Shown here: positions 32,297-44,818 of the stretch, piece by piece
How the letters are laid out: each line of letters starts with the position of its first letter
How positions within the stretch are numbered: the first letter of the stretch is position 1
Source: Gamarada debralockiae
Taxonomy: Eukaryota; Ascomycota; Leotiomycetes; Helotiales; Hyphodiscaceae
Reading direction: 5' to 3'
Length of the DNA stretch: 64,000 nucleotides
Assembly (NCBI GenBank): GCA_002803225.1
Contig: NXFV01001382.1
Location: 1 to 64,000, forward strand
The notes under the pieces: model-generated
Seen by the model: the letters and a program-made list of their open reading frames with translations, nothing else
Databases searched by the model: none
Told to the model about the DNA's origin: nothing
Made by a program: the position numbers and the translations under genes

Positions 32297-34608
32297 GGCT
32301 ATGATTTCGATATGGTATGTTGATATTTGAGGTAGGGCATCCGTCCGGTATTGAGACAGACGAAGAGCTTAATTAGTAAGAGGAGACTTGCGTCGTATGT
32401 ATTCACGCTCTCGTTAAATGTTTGTAGTGAACTGAGGCTTCGGCGAAGAACATGAAGGTGAGGATTCCGTTTCCGTCGTAGGTTTTGGGCATTGAGGCAG
32501 TCGTCGGATGTTTGAAGTTGAACAGGAGACCGGCGAAGAGCTTGCAATTTTGCTTCGAGGAGCTATTTGGCAGCGAGAGATCGTGTTCTTCGATGAACAA
32601 GAGGCCGTTGGAGAGCAGATGTTCTGCTGCTGCAAATGTTAGCTGGCTGCTAAGAAGAAATATTGTTTGTATGTATGAAGGTATGCGTAAGTATGTGTTG
32701 ATAAAGAGAAGGTATGAGTAAAAAGTAGTGTTGTGATTGAGAAAGCTAAATGTTTGGCAAGAAGGGAAGAGGAGGCTGGCGGGAGATTTGCATGCTTATG
32801 CAAATTTCCTTGAGATTCACTCCAACTGTAGTTGAAGCAAACCCTCAAAAATACTCGAAGATAGCATTTACATGATTCCCCATCAAAGCGCCAAAGATTG
32901 CTGAAATGGTGTCCACTTGATCCGGTATGTGTGTATGTATGTAAGAATGACGTTGTGTAGAAGAGTAGGGTTGAAGAAGTGGATGCGTTGATGTGTGGTA
33001 AGAAGGAAAGAGGGACGTTGAAGGAAAGTTGGGGCTTATATGCTACTTTTTCGGGGGATTTACTGAAGCTGCTGTTGGAGCTAAGTGTTGAAGATTGTTG
33101 GAGGTGGCATTTTACTGAATCTCTTTCACTTGATTGATGCTCAGGGGAGAGGATAGTGAGAGGGACTCGAAAAGCCAATGTCCAAGATTCATTGAATGAA
33201 TGACTTGATCTGAAATCCAAGAGATGTGCGAATAGCCTACTTCGAAAGTCCATTCCTCTCGTCTGATGTCCATCTGAACAATGAATGATCACTAAGTGAA
33301 TGGCTCAATCGGTCCAACTGTTTGAACAATTGACGGCTAAACTCCGGCAGATTTGCCCACTGGGGACAGAAGAAGGGAGGGCAATATGTAAATTGACGAC
33401 AGGAAATGAAAGAATGAAATCGCATACGAGTGGGTTGTCCGATGCCGATTTAAGTCCCAATGAAAAGCTGCTCTCGCTGTCGATGTCGGGTTTGTAAGGG
33501 TCTGGAAGAAGATAAAGAGCCCAAAGAGATGGAAAGTGATTGTTAAAGCGCGGCTCTCGGGGAATGAAAGTAATGAGAAATTGAGCTTGCCCATCCCACA
33601 GAAGTGGACTGTGGAGGTGCATTTGTGGGGTGAAGATGGCTGGAAGCTGATACTGAACAAGGAAAGCTGGACTTACTCAATAATATGCGAAACTGAAAGC
33701 CTGTGCTCTGGAAACTTGAAAGAGATCAGAACGGTTTGTATGTGTCGTTGCTGGTGTATGATGAAAGAGTGGAATGGGCTAAAAAATGCTGAAATGGTTG
33801 GACTGGTTGTTGGTTATGTGAAGGAGGATATTACGGCTTTGGTGAACATCTAAGTGGTGAAAGTAGAGATTGAGAATATTGGTTTGTTTTTGAGGAAGTA
33901 AGAGGATGTGAACTCTTCAATGTCGATGTCAGAATGAATGGTTGAGTGAAGTAGAGATAGAGATTGAAAGGCTGGTTGTCGTGGGTGTTGAGTATTGTTG
34001 AAATGCTTGATCGTTGTCGTGATGGTGGCTAAAGTCTACAGCTGTGTGAGTGATTGAGAAATGGTAGTTGAGTAAGAAAGTGATAAAGAAGTCTGAGGTT
34101 GTTGGTGGTTGAGTGACTGAAGTTGAATCTCGGCGACAGGGGAATCGAGGGTTGAAGCAGAGAAAAGATTTACTTACAAGGTAACTAATGAGCGGTTTTC
34201 AGTGATTTTGAAGGTGGTCGAAGAGTAGAGTTCCCGGACTCTGGAGTTTGATTTGCGAAGTTGAGCAGAACAATCAGCCGAAGGGAGGCAGGTCGTTGAA
34301 GTAAACTTGAGTGAATGAAGAGCCGGAGTAATTTGCTGAATCCAGAATAGCATTTGCTGATTTCGTTACGTTAGTCGAATCTTACGGTAGTCACGAGCAT
34401 TAAGTCGGTCTTGAGGTAACTTTTATTCAATTTCCTACTTAGGCCGCCGATCTTTCCATCTCGAAAAATCCTTGGCCAACAAAAGTCAGGCCGTAATCAA
34501 AACAAGGACATATTGAAGTCCAGTTCAACGCTCGAATCGAAGAATATCCCAACGCCAAAAACTCCTCGCCCATTCTTTCCTCCCTGGGACAAGATTACAT
34601 ATACTTAT
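32297..34608. other. Long purine-rich upstream region of the helicase gene
   Basis: No gene is supported over 2.3 kb. The plus strand is strongly purine-rich (GA/GTTGA runs), so the helicase-sense strand is pyrimidine-rich. This creates long but motif-free minus-strand open frames full of Ser, Leu, His and Tyr. Blocks such as AAGATTGCTGAAATGG and AAGATTGTTGGAGGTGG recur loosely at about 170-base distance. One palindrome-family copy lies at 33307-33331. A long 5' leader or upstream-ORF-rich promoter is possible. Confidence 0.45.
33307..33331. repeat. Palindrome family copy upstream of the helicase
   Basis: Arms are AATCGGTCC and TGAACAATT. It lies 1 kb upstream of the helicase ATG, outside any recognised intron. 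Confidence 0.55.
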
Positions 34609-34610
34609 TA

Positions 34611-34733
34611 CGGAGGTGTTAAGGTAAGGTGTGTTACACCGCCTTCGCTCGCAGGGATTATTTTGTATGAGCAGAATGATTTGGTTGGTGGCAGAAAAAG
34701 GCGGTGTAACACAACTTTCCCCTAATGCCTCCG
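34611..34733. mobile_element. 123-bp MITE with ~35-bp terminal inverted repeats, TA-flanked
   Basis: The ends are CGGAGGTGTTAAGG... and, inverted, CGGAGGCATTAGGG.... They align over about 35 bases with one indel and share the long core TGTGTTACACCGCCTT. TA dinucleotides at 34609-34610 and 34734-34735 fit a Tc1/mariner-type target duplication. With no coding capacity and only ~50 bases between the repeats, this is a Stowaway-like miniature element. Confidence 0.8.
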
Positions 34734-34735
34734 TA

Positions 34736-35171
34736 TAGGTGCAACGAGAACAAAATCGACCAGGCTATGGCGGATTTCGTCGGGGTATGTTTTATACAAA
34801 GGAGATTGAGTGAGAGGTGGGTATGAAACGTATGCAGAAGTGGCCGAGATCTTTGTGGGTATAGTGTAGATCAAAACGCTCTGCGTCTGGGGAAGAAATC
34901 GAAAAAGTAGAGCGTTCGAAATCAGGGAATTGTAAAGCGCGCATTTTGGGGGGGTTGCGTTACGCACGAGGGATGGGGTTTTCTTGTCGGGGTAGGAGTG
35001 TGGAAATCGTGTGAGGTGAAGAGTTTTGCTGTTCTTTCGATCTTCATCGCGGCTCCGTTTGTGTCTGCAGATTTGATCTTTTTGACTGCAGCTTCTGGAG
35101 ACCCGTGGGGCGGTGGTAATATTGGTCCTTTGACGCCTCTTTCTCCGTTGTCGATCGCGTCCTAATTTTAT
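34736..35171. other. Gene-free interval
   Basis: About 440 bases downstream of the Ca2+/H+ exchanger. No coding sequence or repeat is recognised. Confidence 0.5.
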
Positions 35172-37100
35172 TTATGAATTGGGGTTGCATACGGTGGAAT
35201 TAGCTCCGGTCGCAGGATAGTACCAGGCGCAAACAGCAATGATCCTAATGATAGTTAGGATGAAAATCCAGAACAGGAGAGCTTGGCAACTCACAAATAC
35301 AGACATTGCAAGAGCATGCCTTCAAGCCAATGAGACCGGCCATCCATAATAAGATAGTTAACCAACAGGACAGCAACGAAGAGAACAGCAACTTGGAAAC
35401 CGTCAAAAGACAAGTGCATGCAGTCGTTGCCCATAATCCAGCCAATAACAACCATCAATGGGATCAGAAAGAGCGAAACCTGCATACTGGAACCAACCGC
35501 AACACCAATGGCCAGGTCCATTTTATCTTTGACGGCGACAGTGACGGCAGTTGCGTGCTCTGCGGCATTTCCAACGATCGGGAGCAAGATCAGACCAACG
35601 AATTCGACGGAGATGGATCCGCTTTCGGTGATAGAACTGATACCATCGACCATGAATTCTATTTCCGATCAGAAGCTGTAAATTGAATGTATTTGGAGTA
35701 TATACCTGAGCAAAGTCCAATGATAGCAGTAGACCCGGCAAGAGTGGCCCACGCAACCATGATATGAAGCTGCGCTTCCTCGGGATGATCATCTGCCTCC
35801 ACGTGGGCAGTAACATTGATGAGCTCATCATTGGGTGGCCGATCTTCCAATCGAGCTCTACCGGTGGCAGCACCCATACCGCCGACCTTGGCCAGACCTT
35901 TTGCAATAGCACCTTCCGGAAGGTCGTTTTTTCGTGGTTTCATTGCCACCTTCTTGCTCTCCTCATTGAACATGTCGGAATGGGTATTCAACTGGAAGAA
36001 AAGATAGCCACCATAAACCACGAGAAGGATAATAGCAGTTCCACGAGAAAGCTCGGCGATGTCGGCGGTGGATGTCTTACTGAAGGCGTTGAAAGCGGTA
36101 GGAATGATAACACTGCCAATGGCAAGAGCTAACAAACTGGCGGCAGTTTGAGCGACAGTCTGGTTGAAGAACTGCTCCTTTCTCCTCAGTCCGCCGAAGA
36201 AGAAGCACATGCCCAAAACGAGCAAAAGATTAGAGAGGATACTGCCAATCAAGGAAGTCTGGACAACGGTAATTTCTCCCTTTGCCAAAGCAATAATGGC
36301 GACAATCATTTCGACAGCGTTTCTATTGAAGATCAGCAAAATGGTTATACCACCACAGATTCAACTAATTACCCAAAAGATGCGTTCAAAAGACCTCCTA
36401 AACTTTCCCCAACATGAAGTGCGATTTCCTCAGTTGCAAAACTTAGCATGCCTGCCAGAGGAATGATAGCAATAAAGTTGACGCAGAAGATGACCTTGCC
36501 ATTAATTCCCGCATAATTGAGCGCAATACCGACCGGAGCAGCAATCAACAAAACGTTAATCCACGAGTTGAAGATAGTTCTCTGCAGCTGATTCCTGACC
36601 GTGAATGGCTGATGTGGAACCTCCTTTCCTTTATACCAAGGCGCCTTTTTAGGCTTGTCCTCATCCTCGGGATCTCTCGATTTCTTGTTTCCCTTTTTAA
36701 ATCTGGCCAAGAAACGACGCCGAGCCTTCTCTTCATTGCTTCTTGGGCGCGTCGATACTCTCTCCACCACTGTTGCTTCACTATCTGGATCGCTCGGTCT
36801 GCCACTCGAGCTTCCTGCTTTTGTCATTTCATAGTCTTCAGTTTTCGATTCGCTGCGGATCTCGTTGTTCCCATCATGGTTCGCATGTCGTGGAGATTCG
36901 GGAATAGGTTCAGTCGCAACGTTCGACAGCGGTGATCCTCCTTCTACTCCTCTATTTAATCCCTGCTCCAGATCTTGAGTGTCGACGGATGGATTTCCTT
37001 GCCATGTATTTGATCGCGTAGTTTTTCGAAAAGGATTATAGGAGTCGCCATACCAGGCCTCTTTTCGTGCCTGGCGCTTTATCTGGTCTAAGCCAGCCAT
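35172..37100 (-). CDS. Vacuolar Ca2+/H+ exchanger (CAX/VCX1 family)
   Basis: Four exons (36373-37100, 35706-36322, 35295-35658, 35172-35244) give 593 residues. The start is the ATG opening MAGLDQIKRQARKEAW, after which a hydrophilic, basic N-terminal domain of about 180 residues precedes the membrane part. Both CAX signature repeats are present: GGLLNASFGNAVEMIVAIIA and LLPIVGNAAEHATAVTVAVK (GNAxE motifs with the ion-binding Glu). Eleven or so hydrophobic helices surround them, with a charged loop (residues about 330-390) between the halves. The protein exchanges cytosolic Ca2+ for vacuolar protons, so it helps end calcium signals and stores calcium. Introns are short and lack the palindrome family. 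The last exon encodes only about 24 residues. Confidence 0.95.
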
Positions 37101-40100
37101 TGTAAGTATACGACGATACAAAAAGAGAGAAATAGTAGATGGAAAAATGCATTTCTGATCATGCGCAAATAGAAAGGAACTAACGCATGCTGAAATTCGA
37201 CGACATTGTGACTGTTAGATTGGGATGCGAAATTGGGATGCGAGAGAAATGAGTTGGCCTTGTTGTTTTGGGCTGCTAGCGAGGCGGAATGTGCAGCTGC
37301 GGGCGGTCGGGGCCCTGTCCGTTCGTAAGAATGCGTGAAAATAAATATCGCACGAGAGACCGAGTCAGATAAGTTGCGCCGTTGCGTGAGAGTTTGCGAT
37401 CTTATCAATCAAGATCTCAGGCGAATAATGAGGCAGGAGAATGACTGTTTCGCAAAGGTAGATTGCGTTTGAATCGTGTTGTACACAGCCTCGTTGATTT
37501 GTGGCCTTGTTTGGGGGCTGCGAAGGGAGAGCTCGGACGAATGTAGCGTGTTTCGATGGCGGAGTCGAAAGATCAGACCGTCAGATGGGTCGCCGTGTGA
37601 GAAGCCTCGTGGTACCACCTGTATTGTTGCGAAAAAATCTCAGGCTCCCTTTTTGATCGATATCCAAAGACGGGAAAAGATGGTGAGAAGAAGAGTCTCA
37701 CGGTAAGATTTGAAGGAGAAACACCCAATTTCGGGCGGTCTCCCTCTCATCAACCGCGATGGGTTCTTGGCAACCGCACAGCCCACGTCCACCCTCTTGG
37801 CAAAATTGGATCTTCACCAAAAACTCTATTAAGGAGTCCACTATCCGCGTATGCTTCATCTGCGGTAAAGATTCCTTTGAAGCTCGCGGTCGTTACTCCT
37901 TTTGTTCAGAGACGCGGTGGGGCGAATTGCATTCCTCATTTTATTTACAGCAATCGCCCATCATCTACGTTGTCGAGTTATACAGTATCTGACATCTCAC
38001 TGCAGCTGCCAAAATATGTATGACGCCCCTTGTTCTTCTCTCTGACGTTATTCCGGCATTTTCAAAACCAAGAAAGTCGGCACTTGGCGACTTGGCAAAC
38101 TCTACTTCTTTCCTTCTTGACAGCACGATCAAGCACCTCAAGCTCAACACTATTTCTCTTCGATTCGGGGGCCTGCTTGGAGTTCGATGGCGACTCGTCA
38201 ACAGCGCATCATCGCGCAGCGAAGATCACCTGCCTTCTGTCATCGACCAATTGAAGTTTTACGATTTGAAGGGTTTGGAGGATTTTGTTTCGTTTCTCCT
38301 GTTGATCAGCTTTTTCGTTGTGGCTGAGACCCACTGACGCATTTTGAAACATGACCCTTGCCACTTGATCACGTGGCATACGCGTGATGCGCAACGTCGT
38401 TGGGCCTAAATGTGCCAACCAACGCGCGTTGTGAGTCAGAGAACGGAGATACAATGTTCTTTGGGACGGGAAAATTCAAAACTATGAGCGCGGCTTCGCT
38501 GGATCTACACTTGCCCGCATGGCTGGGATCTCTGAGGCGATCAGTCACCATCCAAGCGGTGAGCCGCAGGGCCTCCAATCGATCGCCATGCAGTGTTTCG
38601 AGGATGTGAGTTCCCGATTATGTTTTGCCACGTTGTCCCCTACTGCAACAATGGCCCTCCAATCCTCGCCTGCCGCACACTTTGTCCCAACATGACAGGA
38701 TTATCCACCTCACAAACCCGAGCGTGAGCAAATGTCACTCTTGCACTTGGAAATGCAGAAAATATTCTGACAGCGTCCGTGACGTAGCCGTCATTCAAAT
38801 CATTGAATTTTCAGTGAAGCAGGAATCGTTGCCCAATGCAAAGCGATCAGTCCACAGATCGCTGTCCCATCATTCACAGTCGTTCATGGTGTTTGTCGTT
38901 GACGACCGACATGGCGCTGACGCCTGTTGGGGCTGTTCATAGTCCTACATAAAGAGGGAATCCGCGAACTAGTAACTGGGTTATGGGTACGACATTTTGC
39001 ACAATTTTATTTTGTTCAGTCTTGTTGAACGATTGGCAGAAGTCGAAGGATGATGTACAGGTGGGAAGTTGGAGTAATAACCGATAAGGAGGTGGACCAG
39101 ATTGCGCGAGCTGTTCTTAAAGCATCGATGGTGAGCACCCTTAGGGTTCTTGCAATTTCACCGAGATCCTCTACCAACTTGCCCCGATCGATATTCGATG
39201 ATCGAGTTGTTCAACCATGACAGTCAGCGTCTTCTCCATTTGTATAGTCCTTGGCAGACGTGGTCTTCTTCGGTTTAGAAGGGACATCGGAGCATAAGCA
39301 CCATTAGAGCCATCTTCATTGCCATCAGCTTACAAGGTGATATACTTCTACTTGTCATTGGTAGGCAGAGCAGGGCATCAGCGAGGAGAATGAAGTAGAG
39401 ATCATTCTTGGGCACGGCTGAACTCATTCTGCCTGCCAGGAGAGTGTTTCGGACTTGAGCTCGAAAGTTATCCTATAAGATCGAAATTCAAGCATCAGTT
39501 CTACACTGCAAATCATTCACCTCTCGCGTCTAAATTGTCACATCTGTGCTTCGTGGCTACCTTCTAACTTCTGAACTCAGACTCTTTCTGTTGAGATCAA
39601 TTTAGAGGATTGGAAGATGCAATGACTCGGCATTATGGGTTTAAGCAGTCAATCAACAAATATCAACGATAGATCTTACATGATTGAGTGGTCAAGTATC
39701 TTTACTTTTCAAGCCCTAGCGTTTACTCCCGTTGTCTATTTTTCAGCGCCGATCGAAATGTCATCATCGATCTCTCCGCCTACGTGGGCAGCTTCGAGGC
39801 AATAAAAAAAGCTTTGTCTATAGCGTATTCAAGAGCAGCATGAAACTTCTAAGTCAAATGTAGAAATTGAGATGGGATTCTTCGATCTCAATGCAGTTTA
39901 AGGCACCTTCATGTACTTATCATGTCTTGCAGTCCTTGTGGTAGAAGTGCATCGCAAATCGGCATTCCGCAGATCTCTTTTCAAATTTCCTCTGCTTAAT
40001 ATAGACCTTGAAAGCACCTTTCTTCTAGAAGAGTACTCGAAGGGAGGTTTGGACAACGCCATGGGTACCCGTCGAACTGCCCAGAAGTTTGAGGCGGCGT

Positions 40101-41525
40101 TCGGTTACTGAAGTGCCTTCGATTGGGTGAATCGGGGGTCGCAAAGCCTCAAGTCATGACATTCCAGATTGTGACAGCCCTCGAGTTCGGCATACTGAAT
40201 TGGCAACGAGCAACCTGCGTTGTTCGAGCAGCAGGAGCGAAGCATGCATTCAGCCATTGTCGGCTCAAGATGATGCTCAGAAGCAAATGCATATTTTTCA
40301 GGAGTCTGCTCTGACTATCTGGCTGGCAGTTCTGCGACGACGGTCCGCAATCAACGTGAGTGGCCGTGGAGCTCGTGCATTTAGCAGCGCACGTCTTCCT
40401 GCTCGCAAGCAAGTCGAATGAAACTTCTAGACGCGTTCGAGCTTCAGATCGATGACTACGAGGAAAAACTGGTCGACTTGGAGGTTCATAAGGAAGCAGT
40501 GAAGAACAAGTTGAGTCAACGGGAGATTGATGGTGGTCGCTGAAGGAGGCACGACTGGCCACCTTGGATGAAGACGTGAGCCCTCCCGAGAGGCAACCGA
40601 TTCCGTAAATGGGCAAATGGGGACGAACTTTCAACAATGACAGATCAATTGACAGCGACAAAGCCACCAATAGTGATAAACCCATTTATTTTTGAGACAA
40701 CTCTTCGAATTAAGTGAGAAATTTGAAGAACGGGATGGCACCCTGGCCGTCAATTTATACGTGGTGGTCGGCAGCTGTTTCACTAGCAGAAATGAGAAGG
40801 GGAAATTGGCTCATTCTGTCAAATTCTCTCTTCGTTCGCCAATGAACACGGACCTGAACTTTTGCCGCGCTGAGGTATTGTTCATCTAGACAGCATTTAG
40901 CTGTCCAGCAAGGAGCAACTCGGTCATTCTATCTTCATCGAAGACACCTTTTTACTTTCGACACTTTCAGCGGATTTTTGTTCTTGTTCGTGTTTTCAGA
41001 AATTGACGCCCGTGTAGCAGGACTGCATGCCTACTCTCAGTAAATTTTCGCTTCGGAAATTCAGTGAACAGCAAGTGCTGCACCCATTCTCCAATTTCGA
41101 CGTTAGTAAAGAAGTTCCCCAGTATAGTCTGAGACACATGAATACCCCTGGGGAAGTGACCCAATGTCAGATCCACGGGTTCCCTTTCCGATGATAATGA
41201 TTTTAGTCGGGATGTTTGTGGTTTCTGCGATTGGAATGGTGGCGAACAATTGGGGCAGAAGGGGGGCAGTAGGTAGGGACCTTTAGGTCATATAGAGGCG
41301 GGAATCAGCTGGATCACGCTGCTGAGGAAGTTCCGCTAGAACCTGAGTATGGGATGGGATTCGATTCGGAGTACCTTGAAACCGGCCTTAGAAGAACTTA
41401 GATGAGAAGGTGGAACGGGGGTATTTCGAGTCATGATGTGGGAAGATGGAATTCCGTTCGAAAACTATCTCAGATCTACACCATCCACTTATTTCTCAAA
41501 GCTCTCTGACGGCTGAGTCGCTTGG
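37101..41525. other. 4.4-kb interval without a supportable gene
   Basis: Both flanking genes are on the minus strand. Open frames reach 178 codons (40149-40685, minus) but show no conserved motif or consistent splicing. A small coding-like patch lies on the plus strand at 40420-40542 (ATG-initiated, about 40 residues, charged and heptad-like: FELQIDDYEEKLVDLEVHK). It may be an exon of an unrecognised gene with the open frame ending near 40350. One palindrome copy is at 39010-39034. I see no transposon ends, tRNA or tandem array. Confidence 0.45.
39010..39034. repeat. Palindrome family copy, intergenic
   Basis: The left arm TTTTGTTCA is worn; the right arm TGAACGATT is exact. It lies in the gene-free interval, so it may mark an unrecognised intron or an intergenic insertion. 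Confidence 0.5.
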
Positions 41526-42707
41526 CTATCCAGTGATATCCCACATCTGGTCACCCAGCTCCTTTTCCCACCGAACCTTGTGCACAAACGGCATTCTGTA
41601 CGGTTTCTGTTCCGGCCAGTGCTCCTGAATGAGTTTCAATAGCTCATCAAACACGATCTTGTACCCGCTCGGATTGAGATGCAGACCTGGAAGTATCAGC
41701 TATCTTCTGGTTTCGCCTCATTTCATTCCACTTCATGAATACGAAGCATTGAGTAAATCGACTCACCATCATAGAGTAGCTCCGCAAGGACCTCGTTCTT
41801 CCCACTTTCCTCACTTCCCGGCAGAACACCCTCGCCCTTCCATCCGGCAGCTTTCATACAAGCACCCCAAACATCCAGCACCTGCACACTGCATTCCTTT
41901 CCAACTTCCCTCACCGCATCTGCATATTCTTTGGCATCTTTAGCTCTCCGGATCATATCAGTACTTCCATTCTCCTTGTTGATATCCAGCATGACAGTTT
42001 CTTCAACCGGTGGGTTCGTGAAGAGCACGATATGTGGAGCTTGTGCTTTCACCAAGGGGTGCTTGATGATGGATACGAGATTAGTTTTGAAACGTGGTAG
42101 AGGAACATATTGATTCCAGCCGGGGTCTCTGCTGCAGTCATTGGCGCCGAACCAGATGGTCTAAATAGATGTGAGATGAGATGAGGGTAGAGGGAGGAGG
42201 TGAAATGACATACCAAAAAGCGAACTTTCGCTTGAGCTGGCGTGGGAAGGACATTTTCTACGCAAGTAATTCCATGATCGGTGTTGTAGCCGCTGTCGAG
42301 AATTAGTTGGGGAAACTTAAGTGAGCATGTGTGCGATACTAGCCTGAAGCCGCGGTTGATCACATCCATTCGTCTGACGTATGCTTGGCATTTGGAAATT
42401 AGTCGCAGAAACTTCTTATCAGGGCCGAGATGGCATTGGTGAATAGAATCTCGAACAGTGTATGAAGAAATGGTACAGAGGAAGCATACCAGCTTGAAGT
42501 TCTGCAGCCAAAGCAAACCCACGTGACTGATCATGCGCCCCTTGAGTTAGGCTGTCCCCTAAAAGTATCCCTGTCAGAGAGATACACTTCTTTCAAGTAT
42601 TCCTGCAACTAACCAAACATAATGAACTGATCTAATGGCGCCTATGAGATAGTTAGCATAGTATACCCAGACCCCCACCTCCGAGAATATGGAATTCGTC
42701 TCACCAT
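41526..42707 (-). CDS. SGNH/GDSL esterase, IAH1-like (isoamyl acetate-hydrolysing type)
   Basis: Seven exons: 42705-42707 (ATG alone), 42614-42641, 42490-42558, 42344-42383, 42214-42292, 41767-42160 and 41526-41686. They sum to 774 bases and 257 residues, the IAH1 size. SGNH blocks are in order: FGDSLTQGAHDQ (nucleophile Ser), RGFSGYNT (block II), IWFGANDCSRDP (block III Gly-Asn) and DGLHLNPSGY (block V Asp and His). There is no signal peptide, so a cytosolic esterase cleaving short acetate esters or acetylated sugars is likely. The first coding exon is only the start codon. The intron after GFS (42293-42343) begins GC rather than GT; these junctions alone keep the conserved blocks in frame. 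It shares a 548-base divergent promoter with the GH1 gene. Confidence 0.9.
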
Positions 42708-43255
42708 GACAGCTCAACAGATTCTATCTCCACCAGCTCTAACTATGATCCAAAATGCTAATCTCTATATTAGAACAGTACTTTTTAATCAGTCTTCAAA
42801 GACAACTGATCGTCAAAAACATGGCATTTACCTCGTGTGACTGAAAGTGATGTGGCACGTGATTCATGCACGCCAAAATACCCGATTCAGCCTCTGGTCG
42901 TCCGATTGAACCGGATTTAGGCTGTGCAATCGGCTGCCTTTAATTCAACCACACATTTTCCTCCAATCGCGAATAGTAGCATTTGGTACTGCATGCAATT
43001 TTCGGCAGTATTTACCTAGTGGGGATCTGAGGAAGTGGACTAGACTGCTGGTTCCATAACTTCCACCATCGTGAATCTCGTGACAAATTCCGCCAATGCA
43101 GTGCTCCAGGCTCGGTCGGTTTTGATACGAGGTTGAGCTTCAAAGATGGAAGCTTGAAGTGTTGCTCATAAAATCATTTTGGCTCCTTTGAACTTCGAAT
43201 TCCAAGAAGTGTTCAGCATCTTTCATTCCCGCAACTTCGTCGATCACCCAACACC
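42708..43255. promoter_or_regulatory. Bidirectional promoter between esterase and GH1 beta-glucosidase
   Basis: 548 bases separate two divergent starts. The right end is pyrimidine-rich just before the GH1 ATG. Co-regulation of the two genes is plausible but not shown. No specific binding site is claimed. Confidence 0.4.
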
Positions 43256-44768
43256 ATGATTCCCGAATCAGCAAAAGACCTCAAAGGCGTTCTCCGCAGT
43301 GACTTCTACTGGGGCTATGCGACAGCAGCAACTCAAGTAGAAGGAGGTTGGAACGCAGACGGCAAAGGTCTGTCGATTTGGGACACTTTCGCCCATACGC
43401 CCGGAAAGGTGAAAGATGGCAGCACCCCGGATGACGCCGTACTATCCTATTACAAGTACAAAGAGGATGTTTCACTTTTGAAGTCCTACGGTGTGACTGC
43501 GTACCGCTTCTCGTTATCTTGGTCACGGATCATCCCTCTCGGCGGCAAAGACGATCCAGTGAACGACGCCGGCTTAAAGTATTATGAAAATCTGATCGAT
43601 GAACTGCTGGATAATGGAATCACGCCGTTTGTGACGTTGTTCCATTGGGATACACCCCAAGCACTCGAGGACCGGTATGGGGGCATGCTGAATATGGAGA
43701 GGTACACTCCGGACTTTCTGAGATATGCAAGGGTGTGCTTTGAGAGACTGGGCGGCAAGGTGAAGCATTGGATCACGTACAACGAGCCTGGCGTGTATAC
43801 GTTGGCAGGCTATGCGGCGGGTGTGCATGCACCAGCTAGATCATCGAATCGGAAGCTGAATGAGGAGGGTGACTCGAGCACCGAACCCTTCATCGTCGGG
43901 CACACGGAGTTGGTATCACATGCCTACGCTGTGAAGATGTATCGAGAGGAGTTCCAGCCGAAGCAAAAAGGCATGATTGGAATCACCCTTCATGGAAATT
44001 GGTCGGAGCCTTGGGATGAGGATGATCAACTAGATCAGGAAGCTGCGGAGCGAGCGAGAGAGTTTGAGATCGCGTGGTATGCGGATCCAGTTTATAAAAC
44101 AGGCGACTATCCTGCAAGTATGCGTGCTCAGCTTGGTGATCGATTGCCAAAGTTCACACCCGAGGAGTCGAAGTTGGTGTTTGGAAGTTCGGATTTCTAC
44201 GGGATGAATAGTTACACGTCATTTTTTGTGAAACACAAGACCACGCCTCCACATATCGATGACCACTCTGGCAACATTGACAAGCTGGATACGAATAAGC
44301 AAGGAGTGGAGAGAGGCCCCGCATCGGATACATACTGGTTGCGAACAGCTCCTTGGGGCTTTCGCAAGCTGTTGAACTGGATTTGGAAGAGGTATGGAGT
44401 GCCGATTTATATCACCGAGAACGGGACCACGGCAAAGGGGGAGACAGAGCCGAGTGCGGACGTGTTGGACGACAAGTTTCGCATTGAGTTCTTTGAGGGC
44501 TATCTCAGTGCGATAGGGAGAGCTGTGAAGGAGGACGGAGTGGATGTTCGAAGCTATTTTGCTTGGACTTTTACGGACAATTGGGGTGAGTGACTCTGTT
44601 CTCGAGTTAAGAAGTTAGCTGACAAACATCAAAGAATGGGCTGCGGGATATACCGATCGATTCGGGGTCACTTTTATCGATTTTGAGTCAAAGGAGAAGA
44701 AGAGATATCCAAAAAGGTCGGCAGCGGTGATCAAGGAGTTGTTCGGACACTTAATCAAGAAAAAATGA
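43256..44768 (+). CDS. GH1 beta-glucosidase
   Basis: Exons 43256-44585 and 44635-44768 give 487 residues, the normal GH1 size. The (beta/alpha)8 barrel starts FYWGYATAATQVEGGWN, with DGKGLSIWDTFAHTPGK. The general acid/base Glu is in WITYNEPG and the nucleophile Glu in IYITENGT. The C-terminal RYPKRSAAVIKELF helix is usual. There is no signal peptide, so the enzyme is probably intracellular, hydrolysing imported cellobiose or other beta-glucosides. The single intron splits TDNWE/WAAGY just before the last barrel part. Its 3' end lies 50 bases from the end of the oppositely transcribed GH95 gene. Confidence 0.96.
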
Positions 44769-44818
44769 AAGTTTAAAGCTTTGAAGCAAGGCATTTAGAT
44801 TTTAAGACAATTTTTTTT

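Noticed and set aside
32639..33292. 217-codon minus-strand open frame
   Set aside because: Arises from a pyrimidine-rich strand; low complexity, no motif, no splice context.
40149..40685. 178-codon minus-strand open frame
   Set aside because: No recognisable domain and unlike neighbouring codon use; the plus strand looks slightly more protein-like, but neither can be supported.
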